The notes under the pieces: generated by a model | Database searches by the model: none | What the model saw: the letters and a program-made list of their open reading frames with translations, nothing else | Told to the model about the DNA's origin: nothing | Shown: positions 8,403 through 16,411 of the stretch, one piece after another | Layout: each line of letters starts with the position of its first letter | Position numbering within the stretch: the stretch's first letter is position 1 | Position numbers and translations under genes: made by a program | NCBI GenBank assembly: GCA_038253135.1 | Contig: JBBSHJ010000046.1 | Span: 1-25,165, forward strand | Direction of reading: 5' to 3' | DNA: 25,165 nt | Source: JBBSHJ01 sp038253135 | GTDB taxonomy: Bacteria; Actinomycetota; Actinomycetes; Mycobacteriales; QHCD01

Positions 8403-8976
8403 GACATCCGCTGTGACGCGCCCGTCAATCTCTGCGCGCAGGGGCGGTGCGGTCACTGTGCGGCACCCGTAACCCGGCGGAAATATGCCGCCGCCGCGGA
8501 ATCATCCTTCGCCCGGCAACGCGCAGGTCGGCAGGCGCCGTACCGACGTGGCGACGATGTCGACGAGCGCTTCCAGGGGGATCCGGCCAGCGGCTCGACG
8601 TGCAGGACATGGCGCACTCTCGTGGTCTCGATGAATTCGCGAGCAGGACGGCCCGCGGCTCGGGATTGTCGCGCGATCGGCACCACCACCGCAGCGGGAA
8701 GGTTGGACCCTTGTCGTCGTCCTGGCGCCGGGAACGCTCCGACCTTGGCGGGGATGTCGGCTCAAGTCGAGGAGCCGGCCGTGACCACGTCGATGGGGGT
8801 CTCGGAGCGCGGGCTGGAGCAGGCTCGGGGGGCCGGCGCGCGGGTGCGCGAGCTGATCGGCGACGGCGGGGTGACGGCGTGCAAGGCGCAGGCCGACATC
8901 GCGGCGGAGCAAGAGGCGCGCCGATCCCTGTGGTTGGGTGATCACAACGGCTTGACTGAGCAGGACGGAGTGGCTG
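8403..8976. other. Long gap without a convincing gene
   Basis: I see no recognisable gene between the nitrite-channel start and the GH13 gene. Two weak coding-like traces exist. On the plus strand, a GTG at 8781 preceded by gaggag opens a GC3-rich frame (VTTSMGVSERGLEQARG, later RELIGDGGVTACKAQAD) that runs to 9062 into the GH13 gene, where it becomes an out-of-frame reading. On the minus strand, RIPLEALVDIVATSVRRLP (ending at a TGA near 8502) lines up with a second frame (FIETTRVRHVLHVEPLAG) only if a frameshift is assumed near the ggggg run at 8576-8580. Either could be the remnant of a small gene; neither matches a family I know. Confidence 0.3.
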
Positions 8977-10644
8977 GTGTCCGAACGCTGGTACAAGGAA
9001 GCGGTTATCTATTGCATCGAGGTGGACTCGTTCCAGGACGCCGACGGCGACGGCTGCGGTGACCTGCGCGGGCTGATCAGCCGGCTGGACTATCTGGCCG
9101 GTCTCGGGGTGACGTGCTTGTGGCTCAACCCGATCCACCCCTCCCCGGGCCGGGACAACGGCTATGACGTCAGCGACTATTACGGCATCAGTCCGCGCCT
9201 CGGCACGCTGGGCGATTTCGCCGAGCTGGCGGCACGGGCCCGCGAGCGCGGCATCCGGATCCTGCTGGACCTCGTGGTCAATCACACCTCGGACGAGCAC
9301 CCGTGGTTCGTCTCGGCTCGCAGCGATCCCGACTCGCCGTACCGCGACTGGTATGTCTGGAGCGCGACCGAGCCGCCGGACCGGCGCCAGGGCATCGTGT
9401 TCCCGGGTGAGCAAACCGAGACGTGGAGCTTCGATGACAAGGCGAAGCAGTGGTATTTCCACCGCTTCTACGACTTCCAACCCGACCTGAACTGGTCCAA
9501 TCCCGCGGTCCGCGCCGAGATCACCAAGGTGATCGGTTTCTGGCTGCAGCTGGGTGCCTCCGGCTTCCGGGTCGACGCGGCGCCGTTCGTGCTGGAGCAG
9601 GTCGCTCCCGGCCTCGACCCCGGTCCCCTCGATTTCTCGATCCTCGACGACTGGCGCCAGGATGCCCAGTGGACCACCGGCGACGCAGTCCTTTTGTGCG
9701 AGGCCAATGTCGCGCGTGACGATCTGGTCACCTACTGCGCGGCGGCACCGACCGGACCCAACGACCGCGCGCATATGCTCTTCGCATTCGGGGTCAACAC
9801 CCAGCTGTGGCTCGCGCTGGCCCGCTGCGACGCCGAGCCGCTCGTCGAGGCGCTGAACATGTCGCCGCGGCTCCCGGCGATGGCGCAGTGGGCGACCTTT
9901 CTGCGCAACCATGACGAGCTCGATCTGAGCCAGCTGACCGACGAGCAGCGCAACGACGTGATGACCGCGTTCGCCCCCAAGCCCGACATGCGGATCTACA
10001 ACCGGGGCATCCGCCGCCGCCTCGCGCCGATGTTGAAGGGCGAGCGCCGCCGCATCGAGCTGGCCTATTCTCTGCAATTCACGATGCCCGGCACGCCGGT
10101 CCTGCGCTACGGCGAGGAGATCGGCATGGGTGAGGACCTCAAGCTGCCCGGCCGCGACGCGATCCGCACGCCGATGCAATGGGACGACAGCCGGGCGGCC
10201 GGCTTCTCGACCGCGCCGGCCACTGCCCTGATCCGCCCGGTCGCGACCCGCGGCGCCTACGCCGCCAAGCGCGCCAACGTCCGCGGCCAGCAGGCGGACA
10301 AGGATTCCCTGCTCCGCTGGTTCCAGCAGCTGATCCGCGTGCTGCGGCAATGCCCGGAAATCGGCGTCGGCCAGCCGAGCGTGCTCGACGTACCGCTCCC
10401 ACGCTCGGTCCTCGCGCACCGCTTCGACGACCCGGCCGGCTCGATCCTGCTGCTGCACAATCTGGCCGACACGTCGACCACGGTCGATGTGACGGACATC
10501 GGCATCGGGCCGGGCGCCTGGGAGGTCTTCGGCGACGCCGAATACGAGCCCCTGCCGCGCAGGATCACCGCTTTGACGCTCAACGGATGGGGCTATCGCT
10601 GGATCCGGCTCCGTCGCGGTCCTGGACCCCAGCGGAGTCGGTGA
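8977..10644 (+). CDS. GH13 glycoside hydrolase, trehalose-synthase/alpha-amylase-like
   Basis: 555-residue GH13 enzyme. The opening (WYKEAVIYCIEVDSFQDADG, GDLRGLISRLDYL) and the IRTPMQWDDSRAAGFS segment follow trehalose synthase (TreS, maltose-trehalose interconversion) and its close relatives. Catalytic residues are in place: nucleophile Asp200 in GFRVDAAPF, acid/base Glu242 in LLCEAN, and transition-state Asp313 in FLRNHDELD; the conserved LVVNHTSDEHPWF is also present. A C-terminal beta domain ends in GYRWIRLR. There is no signal peptide, so it is cytosolic. I chose GTG 8977 (aggacggag upstream, and it opens directly on the conserved WYKEAV). No maltokinase, glgE or glgB is adjacent, so the exact reaction (maltose isomerase or alpha-glucosidase) is not settled. 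Confidence 0.88.
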   Translation: MSERWYKEAVIYCIEVDSFQDADGDGCGDLRGLISRLDYLAGLGVTCLWLNPIHPSPGRDNGYDVSDYYGISPRLGTLGDFAELAARARERGIRILLDLVVNHTSDEHPWFVSARSDPDSPYRDWYVWSATEPPDRRQGIVFPGEQTETWSFDDKAKQWYFHRFYDFQPDLNWSNPAVRAEITKVIGFWLQLGASGFRVDAAPFVLEQVAPGLDPGPLDFSILDDWRQDAQWTTGDAVLLCEANVARDDLVTYCAAAPTGPNDRAHMLFAFGVNTQLWLALARCDAEPLVEALNMSPRLPAMAQWATFLRNHDELDLSQLTDEQRNDVMTAFAPKPDMRIYNRGIRRRLAPMLKGERRRIELAYSLQFTMPGTPVLRYGEEIGMGEDLKLPGRDAIRTPMQWDDSRAAGFSTAPATALIRPVATRGAYAAKRANVRGQQADKDSLLRWFQQLIRVLRQCPEIGVGQPSVLDVPLPRSVLAHRFDDPAGSILLLHNLADTSTTVDVTDIGIGPGAWEVFGDAEYEPLPRRITALTLNGWGYRWIRLRRGPGPQRSR

Positions 10645-10791
10645 GCGCGGTACGTCGACGAGCTGCCGCTGCGCGCAGGACGGGGTGAGCGGGCGTCGTA
10701 CGACGGCCGCCTTTGAGAGCCGGTCCTGGACTGCCGCACCCAAGGCCGCACGGCGAGCGCCGTCGTCGATGGGCGCTGCGCGTCTGCCCCG

Positions 10792-10811
10792 AAATGCTTT
10801 CTTTCGCATTT
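10792..10811. repeat. AT-rich inverted repeat upstream of the methyltransferase
   Basis: Perfect 6-bp inverted repeat aaatgc / gcattt separated by tttctttc, in a notably AT-rich patch of the otherwise GC-rich 240-base spacer between the GH13 and methyltransferase genes. It is 74 bases before the methyltransferase ATG, a plausible place for an operator or hairpin. Nothing else is recognisable in this spacer. Confidence 0.25.
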
Positions 10812-10884
10812 GCGGCCAGGGACGGTGCGATTCCGAGGAGACTCATGAGGAGCTGGGCCGAATCGGCCGGGCGGGGAGGGCGCG

Positions 10885-11685
10885 ATGACCGACAACCACG
10901 GCGGCGGCCAGTTTGCCGTGCCGGCCGAGAGTTATGACCGGATGATGGGCCGATACCTGCCGACCCTTGCGCCGGCCTTCGCCGACGCCGCGGGCATCGC
11001 GGCGGGAATGCGGTTGCTCGACGTCGGCTGTGGACCGGGCGGTCTGACGACCGAGCTGGTACGCCGTACCGGTCCCGATAACGTCGCGGCGATCGACCCG
11101 TCACCGAGTTTCGTGCGGGCCTGCCGCGAGCGAAATCCCGGCGTCGACGTCCGCCAGGGCGTCGCCGAGGAGCTGCCCTTCGCCGACGGCAGCTTCGACG
11201 CCGCGCTGGCCAGCCTGGTTGTCGGCTTCATGACCGACCCGGTCGCGGGCTGCCGAGAGATGGCACGGGTGAGCAAGGCCGGCGGCACCGTTGCGAGCGC
11301 GTTCTGGGACACCGCGCGGATGCCGGCCGTGCGGATCTTCTGGGCCGCGGCCGCCACCGTCGATCCGTCGGCCGGCGCAGACCTGCGCCGGCCGGGCAGA
11401 GGCGAGGGTGAGCTGGCCGGCTACCTTCGCGACGCCGGGCTGGTCGACGTACGCGACGGAACTCTCGAGGCGAGCACCGACTACGCCGATTTCGACGACT
11501 GGTGGTCGGGATGGACGCTCGGCGTCGGCCCGATCGGCGCCTACTTCCGGACGCTGGACGAGCAGGCCCGCGACACCATCCGCGCCGAGTCGCTGCAGCT
11601 GCTGGGCACCCCGACCGCAGGCTTCACGCTCACGGCGATCGCGTGGTTCGCCCGCGCGACGAAGCCGGCGACCGACTCCGCGTGA
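10885..11685 (+). CDS. Class I SAM-dependent methyltransferase
   Basis: 266-residue Rossmann-fold methyltransferase of the UbiE/Methyltransf_11 type. Motif I is LLDVGCGPGG (about residues 44-53), the acidic end of strand beta-2 is VAAIDPSPSFV, post-I is GVAEELPFADGSFDAALAS, and AGGTVASAFWD fits the strand after motif III. An ATG at 10885 has a good ribosome binding site (ggaggg). It is the last plus-strand gene before a convergent permease gene, with 30 bases between the stops. The C-terminal part (DFDDWWSGWTLGVGP) is the substrate-side cap of small-molecule methyltransferases. The substrate is not deducible; quinone, lipid and arsenical methylation are all possible in this broad family. Confidence 0.85.
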   Translation: MTDNHGGGQFAVPAESYDRMMGRYLPTLAPAFADAAGIAAGMRLLDVGCGPGGLTTELVRRTGPDNVAAIDPSPSFVRACRERNPGVDVRQGVAEELPFADGSFDAALASLVVGFMTDPVAGCREMARVSKAGGTVASAFWDTARMPAVRIFWAAAATVDPSAGADLRRPGRGEGELAGYLRDAGLVDVRDGTLEASTDYADFDDWWSGWTLGVGPIGAYFRTLDEQARDTIRAESLQLLGTPTAGFTLTAIAWFARATKPATDSA

Positions 11686-11690
11686 GAGAC

Positions 11691-11716
11691 ATTCGGTAGC
11701 AGCGGACCGGCCGAAT
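11691..11716. terminator. Possible bidirectional terminator hairpin
   Basis: Inverted repeat attcgg / ccgaat with a 14-base loop, filling the gap between two convergent stops and touching the stop of the permease gene. A competing cggt/accg pairing is possible inside it. There is no clear T-run on either side, so the call rests on position and symmetry. Confidence 0.35.
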
Positions 11717-13017
11717 CAGGCTCGCTGCTGACGGGGCACGATCACCTGCTCGTAGATGAGCAGCAGGCCGGCGGCGACCGGGATCGAGATGAGCGCACCG
11801 AGCACCCCCAGCAGTGCGCCACCCGCGAGGATCGCGACGATCGTGAGCGCCGGCGGCACTTCGACCGCTCGCCGCATGATCCGCGGCGCGAGGATGTACG
11901 CCTCGAAAATGTGGTAAAGAATGTAGTAGCCGAGGACGATCAGCGCTTCCTGCCAGCTCGACGTGAGGGCCACAAGGGTGACCAGCGCGCCGCCAATGAG
12001 CGTGCCGATGATCGGCACCAATGCGAGCAACCCGACGAGCACCGCGAGCACCGCCGCAAGCGGAATGCCGAGAATCGCCAGGATGACGTAGGAAAGCGCG
12101 CCGTTGATGGTGGCCACGCACAGCTGGCCGAGGACGTAGCCCCCCACGCGGCGGGCGATCTCCTCACTGAGGTAGACGACCCGAGGTCGACGGGGTCGTG
12201 GGATGAGCTGGTACGCCGCGGACTTGACCCGGGGCATCGTCGCGAGGAAATAGAGCGTGAGCACCAGGACGGTGAGGGCCCCCACGATGCCGTCGAAGAT
12301 GACCTTGCCCGCCCCGAGAAGGCCCCCGAACAGTGCGCCGCCCCGCTTCTGCACCGCGTCCTGTGCGCGGGTGGTGACGTGCCACCGATGGTCAATTTGC
12401 ATCACGAAATGGTTGTGCTCGATCTGCTTGACATAGTCCGGCGCGTTCTTGACCAGCTCGGCGGTCTGAGTGACCACCGGTGGCACAATGACCCAACCGA
12501 TGAGGGCGAAGATGCACGCCACGCCGCCGACGACCATCAGCACCGCCCAACCGCGTCGAATACCGCGTCGGCGGTTCATCGCCGCCACAATCGGATCGAG
12601 CCCGAGGGACAGGAACAACGCCAGCACGATGTAGGTGAAGACGTGTTTCAGCTGCAGGACGAGATGCACCAGGCCATAGGCGGTGAGTACGCCGAGAGCG
12701 GCGACGAAGCCGATGTAGAACGGCGAGCGTCGGTCGAACGGTGTTCCTGGTCGGCCCGCCGCAGGATCGCGCTCCGGCTGGTCCACGCCCTGCTCGACGA
12801 GCTGGTCGGTCTCGCGCGCGGCGGCCGCGACCTGATTGGCGATCTCGTCGAGCGACCTCTCGGCGCCATCGCCCGCCTCGCTGGCCGCGGTCTCCGCGGT
12901 GTCTGCGGCCTCGGTTGCCGTGCCCGCCGCGTAGGTTGCCGTGTCCGAGGACGCGTCGGCGCCACGGGCAGCGGCGGGTGCGCGTGCGACGTACCGTCGC
13001 CACCAGCGGCTGCCCAT
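11716..13017 (-). CDS. AI-2E family (TqsA/PerM/UPF0118) transporter
   Basis: 433-residue membrane protein of the AI-2E exporter family, whose members include the autoinducer-2 exporter TqsA and sodium/proton antiporters; most have unknown substrates. The membrane core begins at about residue 105 (FYIGFVAALGVLTAYGLVHL) and shows the family's paired N-terminal helices, a soluble middle domain (about 190-260) and the closing helices with ILGIPLAAVLAVLVGLLALVP and the hallmark PALTIVAILAGGALLG near 395-410. The first 100 residues are a hydrophilic Ala/Thr/Glu-rich segment predicted to be disordered or coiled. The frame runs upstream to 13185, but the ATG at 13017 leaves a normal divergent promoter gap of 126 bases to the YihY gene. 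Confidence 0.87.
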   Translation of the reverse strand: MGSRWWRRYVARAPAAARGADASSDTATYAAGTATEAADTAETAASEAGDGAERSLDEIANQVAAAARETDQLVEQGVDQPERDPAAGRPGTPFDRRSPFYIGFVAALGVLTAYGLVHLVLQLKHVFTYIVLALFLSLGLDPIVAAMNRRRGIRRGWAVLMVVGGVACIFALIGWVIVPPVVTQTAELVKNAPDYVKQIEHNHFVMQIDHRWHVTTRAQDAVQKRGGALFGGLLGAGKVIFDGIVGALTVLVLTLYFLATMPRVKSAAYQLIPRPRRPRVVYLSEEIARRVGGYVLGQLCVATINGALSYVILAILGIPLAAVLAVLVGLLALVPIIGTLIGGALVTLVALTSSWQEALIVLGYYILYHIFEAYILAPRIMRRAVEVPPALTIVAILAGGALLGVLGALISIPVAAGLLLIYEQVIVPRQQRA

Positions 13018-13143
13018 GTCCCGGAGCGTAGCCCGATGACCCGACGCGACGGTGACCGCGACGGGGGGCGGTTGCCGCGCGTACGGAGCTTGACAGGTGA
13101 GGATTTGCCGGCCGGCTGCCGGGAGATGTGGTGAGCTGGTGCG

Positions 13144-14235
13144 GTGACGATCAGCGAGCGATTGGACCGATATCAGCGGCGGCACCGTTCGGCTGCCTTC
13201 CCGATAGCCGTCCTCTACAAGTACTTCGACGACTTCGGCTGGTACCTGGCCGCGCTGATCGCCTATTACAGTCTCGTCTCGCTGTTTCCCCTGCTCCTGC
13301 TCCTCTCCGCTCTGTTAGGGATCGTGCTGGCCGGACACCCAGAGCTGCAGCAACACGTTCTGCACTCCGCGCTGGCCCAGTTTCCGGTGGTCGGCGACCA
13401 GCTCGGAGAGCCCAGACGGCTCGGCGGCGGCCCGGTCGGCCTGATCGTGGGCATCGGCGGCTCGCTCTATGGCGGCCTCGGCGTGGGTCAGGCCCTGCAG
13501 TATGCGATGAATACCGCATGGACGGTGCCACGGAACAGCCGGCCCAACCCGATCAAGTCCCGAGTCCGCAGCCTGCTGCTGCTGGCCACCGCAGGACCAG
13601 CGGTGCTCGGCACCACCATTTTGTCCAGCCTTGGTCCGCACGGGGCGGGGTCCCTCGGGCCGCTGCTCCGCGGGCTCCTGCTGGCGGCGTCGATGGCGAT
13701 CAACGCCGCGGTCTTCGTTTTCGTGTTCCGGCTCGCCGTGGCCCGAAAGCTAACGGTGCGACAAGTCGCCCCCGGTGCGGTCGCCGCGGCGGTTGTCTGG
13801 CAGCTCATCCAGTCCTTCGGCGTGATCTACATCGGGCACGTGGTCAGGAATGCGTCCCCCGTCAATAGCGTGCTTGCTCTCGTGCTCGGACTGCTCGCAT
13901 TCCTCTATATCACCGCCGGCGCAGTGGTCCTGTGTGCTGAGATCGACGTCGTCCACGTCCACCGGTTATATCCCCGTGCGCTGCTGACCCCGTTCACTGA
14001 CGACGTCGATCTCACCCGCGGCGACAAGCGCAGCTACACAACCCAGACCAAGGCTCAACGCAGCAAGGGCTCCCAACAAATTGCCGTTCATTTCGATCAG
14101 CCCAGCGCCGACGCCGGCACTGCACCGGAAGAGCCGGCGGAGGAAGGCAAGCCCGGCAATACGGCGGCGGACGAGGCAGGGGCGAGCGAACCGGATGGCG
14201 CCCGCTCGACTGAGGCTGGTGAGCACCACTCCTGA
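13144..14235 (+). CDS. YihY/virulence factor BrkB family inner-membrane protein
   Basis: 363-residue protein with six hydrophobic helices of the YihY/BrkB family, membrane proteins of unsettled function and despite the name not a ribonuclease. The first helix region LAALIAYYSLVSLFPLLLLL (about residues 35-54) is the family signature, followed by a GGSLYGGLGVGQALQYAMNT segment, then AINAAVFVFVFRLAVARKLT and ALVLGLLAFLYITAGAVVL. The last 75 residues are a hydrophilic tail rich in Glu, Ala and Asp (about 290-363), likely cytoplasmic and disordered. Translation starts at GTG 13144, with no strong ribosome binding site. A TTGACA hexamer at 13090-13095 lies in the shared divergent spacer, but I see no matching -10. 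Confidence 0.87.
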   Translation: MTISERLDRYQRRHRSAAFPIAVLYKYFDDFGWYLAALIAYYSLVSLFPLLLLLSALLGIVLAGHPELQQHVLHSALAQFPVVGDQLGEPRRLGGGPVGLIVGIGGSLYGGLGVGQALQYAMNTAWTVPRNSRPNPIKSRVRSLLLLATAGPAVLGTTILSSLGPHGAGSLGPLLRGLLLAASMAINAAVFVFVFRLAVARKLTVRQVAPGAVAAAVVWQLIQSFGVIYIGHVVRNASPVNSVLALVLGLLAFLYITAGAVVLCAEIDVVHVHRLYPRALLTPFTDDVDLTRGDKRSYTTQTKAQRSKGSQQIAVHFDQPSADAGTAPEEPAEEGKPGNTAADEAGASEPDGARSTEAGEHHS

Positions 14236-14520
14236 GGTCCTACCGGTCGTCGATTATGGCCGGGGACGAATCCTGACGGTCCAATGCGCGCCACTACTGC
14301 CGAGTTCTCGGGGGGCGGCCCCGCCGCCGGCGTACCCGGCGTCAGATCCTTGTTCGCCGGTGCTGAAGGTGCCCGATCATCCTTCGCCATCTTCTGGGTG
14401 ACGCAGACAATCGAGCTGTGGCACGACGGGCTCAGAGAGGGCGCAAGGCCAGGCCCGTGAGCGAGCACGGCCGGGCCTCCATCAGCCGGCGTAGCTTCTC
14501 CGTTCGGCAGTCGTACCAAA
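14236..14520. other. Convergent intergenic region
   Basis: 285 bases between the YihY stop and the HisD-like stop. It contains a G/C-rich self-complementary patch (ggggcgg / ccgcc type, about 14310-14330) that could form a terminator stem without a T-run. Two out-of-frame readings on the minus strand run past the HisD-like stop, but neither has a start or family resemblance. I see no gene here. Confidence 0.4.
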
Positions 14521-15867
14521 TCAAGGTATCCGGCTGGAGCCACCATCGCGCTCGCGGACGGTGACGGTCGCGGCGTGCGCGGGGAAGCCTTCGTGCTCGG
14601 CCAGCTCGGTCACGACCGGGGCGAGCCGGCGGAATTCGGCCTCGTCGAGCTCCGCGATCGCCGACCGCACCAGATACGTGCTGGCGGTCACCCCGCTGGA
14701 GACCCGTGCGTAGCCCGTGGTCGGGAGCGTGGCCGGCGTACCAATGGCGAAATTCGAGGCGGCAAAGGTCGTCCATTGTCCGAGCAGCACGGTGCCGGCG
14801 TAGCGCACATCCGCCAGCCATTCTCGCGGCGCGGCGACGGCCAGCTGCAGGTGCTCGGCCGCGTATTCATTGGCTACGGCCATCGCCGGCTCGCGGCCCT
14901 CGACCAGCACCAGGCCGCCGTTGTGGGCGATGGAGGTGGCGGCAAAGGTACGACGCGGCTCGGGCAGGTCGGCCAGCTGCCGGGCGACGTGGTCGCGGGC
15001 GGCCTCGAGCACCGGGCGGGAGGTGCAGACGAGGACCGCGGAGGAGTCGGCGCCGTGCTCGGCCTCGTTGAGCAGGTCGGCGGCGAGCAGCCGCGGGTCG
15101 GCGCTCTCGTCGGCGACGATCAGCGCGTCGCTGGGGCCGAAACCGACCTCGACCGGACAGCCGAGCCGCTGCACCTCCGCCTCCGCCCAGGCGATGCCGG
15201 GCGAGCCGGGGCCGACGATCTTGCGCACCCGCGGGATCGTCTCGGTGCCGCAGGCCAGGGCGGCGATCCCGGCCGGCCCGTTGCTGCGATAGACCTCGGT
15301 GAGCCCGAGCTCGCGGGCGGCGACGAGGATGGCCGGGTCGACCTCCCCGCCGCCGCCGGGCAGCGGCGGGGCCACGACGACGATCCGCTCGACGCCGGCG
15401 ACGACGGCCGGCGTGGCGATGTGGATCAGCACCGACGGGAAGGAACCCTTGCCCGACGCGACGAACAGCCCGACCGACGGGATCGGCGCCGCCTGCTCAC
15501 CCACCAGCAGGCCCGGGCGCGGCTCGGCCGTCCACGACGCGCGCCGCACGATCAGCTCGTTGAAGGCGCGGACCTGCGCGATCGCCGTACCGATCGCCTC
15601 GACCAGCCCGTCGCTCACCGCGGCGCGGGCGGCGGCGAACTCGGCCTCGCTCACCCGCAGCCGCTCGGCCGGCACGGTCATGTCGTCGAAGCGGCGCAGC
15701 GCGTCGACGACGGCGGCGTCGCCGCGGGCGCGCACGTCCTCGACGATCGCCGCGATCGACCCCCGCAGGCCCTCGTCGACGCCGTCGTGGTCGCGACCGC
15801 GGGTCAGCACGCGGTCGCGTTCGTCCGCGGACGTCGTACCCCAGTCGATGATCGGCAGCTTGGTCAC
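14521..15867 (-). CDS. Divergent histidinol-dehydrogenase-family protein with altered zinc-ligand positions
   Basis: 448-residue HisD-fold protein. Known HisD oxidises histidinol to histidine with NAD and one zinc per site (E. coli ligands Gln259, His262, Asp360, His419; catalytic Glu326/His327). Aligned by eye, the catalytic pair is kept (Glu338-His339 in AAEHLQLAV) and so are the two His ligands (His271 in EAEHGADS, His431 in FPAHAAT). The Gln position is Glu268 and the Asp position is Asn372 (AASNFAIGTPATLPT instead of the usual GTNHVLPT segment). The NAD-binding region also differs (GPGSPGIAWAEAE for the usual GPGN). There are no other his genes nearby. It starts at GTG 15867, overlapping the stop of sixA by four bases (GTGA). 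It may be a paralogue acting on another alcohol or amino alcohol, or have altered metal use. Confidence 0.8.
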   Translation of the reverse strand: MTKLPIIDWGTTSADERDRVLTRGRDHDGVDEGLRGSIAAIVEDVRARGDAAVVDALRRFDDMTVPAERLRVSEAEFAAARAAVSDGLVEAIGTAIAQVRAFNELIVRRASWTAEPRPGLLVGEQAAPIPSVGLFVASGKGSFPSVLIHIATPAVVAGVERIVVVAPPLPGGGGEVDPAILVAARELGLTEVYRSNGPAGIAALACGTETIPRVRKIVGPGSPGIAWAEAEVQRLGCPVEVGFGPSDALIVADESADPRLLAADLLNEAEHGADSSAVLVCTSRPVLEAARDHVARQLADLPEPRRTFAATSIAHNGGLVLVEGREPAMAVANEYAAEHLQLAVAAPREWLADVRYAGTVLLGQWTTFAASNFAIGTPATLPTTGYARVSSGVTASTYLVRSAIAELDEAEFRRLAPVVTELAEHEGFPAHAATVTVRERDGGSSRIP

Positions 15868-16376
15868 TGCTCGCTCGCGCGGGCGGTGAAGAGGGTCGTC
15901 AGCGGCAGGGTGTCGGGTGCGACGTCGGCCCAGGGCGACGGTACGGCGAAGACGGCGGCGGACGCCGTGGGGAAGCCTTCGGCCAGCGCCGCCCGGGCCG
16001 TCGCGTCACCGGCGCCGTCGTCGAGGGCGGCGGCCAGGTCGCCGAGGCCGGGGTTGTGGCCGACGACCGCGAACGTCGTGACGTCGTCGTGCGTGTCGTG
16101 GACGACGGCGAGCAGGTCGTCGACGGTGTTGGCGTAGATCCGCTCGTCCTCCACGGTGGCCGGGGCGGTGAGGGCGGACCGGACGGCGTTCCACGTCTGC
16201 TGGGCCCGTAGCGCCGGCGAGACCGCGACCCGGTCGATGCTCGTCTCCTGCGCGGCGAGCCAACGGCCGAGGGCGGTCGCGTCGCGCTCGCCCCGCTCCG
16301 TGAGCGGGCGCTCCTCGTCGCTCGGCCCGGAGTCGGCCTTGGCGTGGCGGATCAGGATCAGCTGGCGAGCGGTCAT
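15864..16376 (-). CDS. sixA: SixA-type phosphohistidine phosphatase (histidine phosphatase superfamily)
   Basis: 170-residue branch-1 histidine phosphatase. The catalytic RHG-type motif is LILIRHAKAD (residues 6-15, phospho-accepting His11), with RPLTERGERDATALG near 23-37 and the second catalytic His in FAVVGHNPGLGD near residue 106. E. coli SixA (161 residues) removes phosphate from histidine in the ArcB phosphotransfer domain and in the nitrogen PTS; close homologues are widespread in actinobacteria, where the target is not defined. Its stop overlaps the GTG of the downstream HisD-like gene, so the two are probably translated together, an unusual pairing. A DinB gene lies 35 bases upstream on the same strand. 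ATG 16376 lacks a strong ribosome binding site. Confidence 0.85.
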   Translation of the reverse strand: MTARQLILIRHAKADSGPSDEERPLTERGERDATALGRWLAAQETSIDRVAVSPALRAQQTWNAVRSALTAPATVEDERIYANTVDDLLAVVHDTHDDVTTFAVVGHNPGLGDLAAALDDGAGDATARAALAEGFPTASAAVFAVPSPWADVAPDTLPLTTLFTARASEQ

Positions 16377-16411
16377 GGTGGGAGTCTCGCAGCCCGGCCC
16401 GCGATGTCCAG

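Noticed and set aside
8391..8417. GlnR-like box (GTCAC and GAAAC) upstream of the nitrite channel gene
   Set aside because: The two pentamers are 17 bases apart and the intermediate element does not match, so it does not fit the GTnAC-n6-GAAAC arrangement.
8425..10809. 794-residue open frame on the minus strand
   Set aside because: It is antisense to the GH13 gene, whose catalytic residues and family motifs are clear. The minus translation is Arg/Asp/Gly-rich without any family motif, the usual high-GC artefact.
11911..13134. 407-residue open frame on the plus strand
   Set aside because: Antisense to the AI-2E-type permease, which has clear membrane helices and family motifs; the plus reading is hydrophilic and featureless.
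14432..14546. Minus-strand reading through the 3' side of the HisD-like gene (LIWYDCRTEKLRRLMEARP) as a small gene
   Set aside because: It has no start codon of its own with a ribosome binding site, overlaps a clear stop and shows no family resemblance.
14575..16137. 520-residue open frame on the plus strand
   Set aside because: Antisense to the HisD-like and sixA genes; composition is typical of reverse-strand readings in high-GC DNA.
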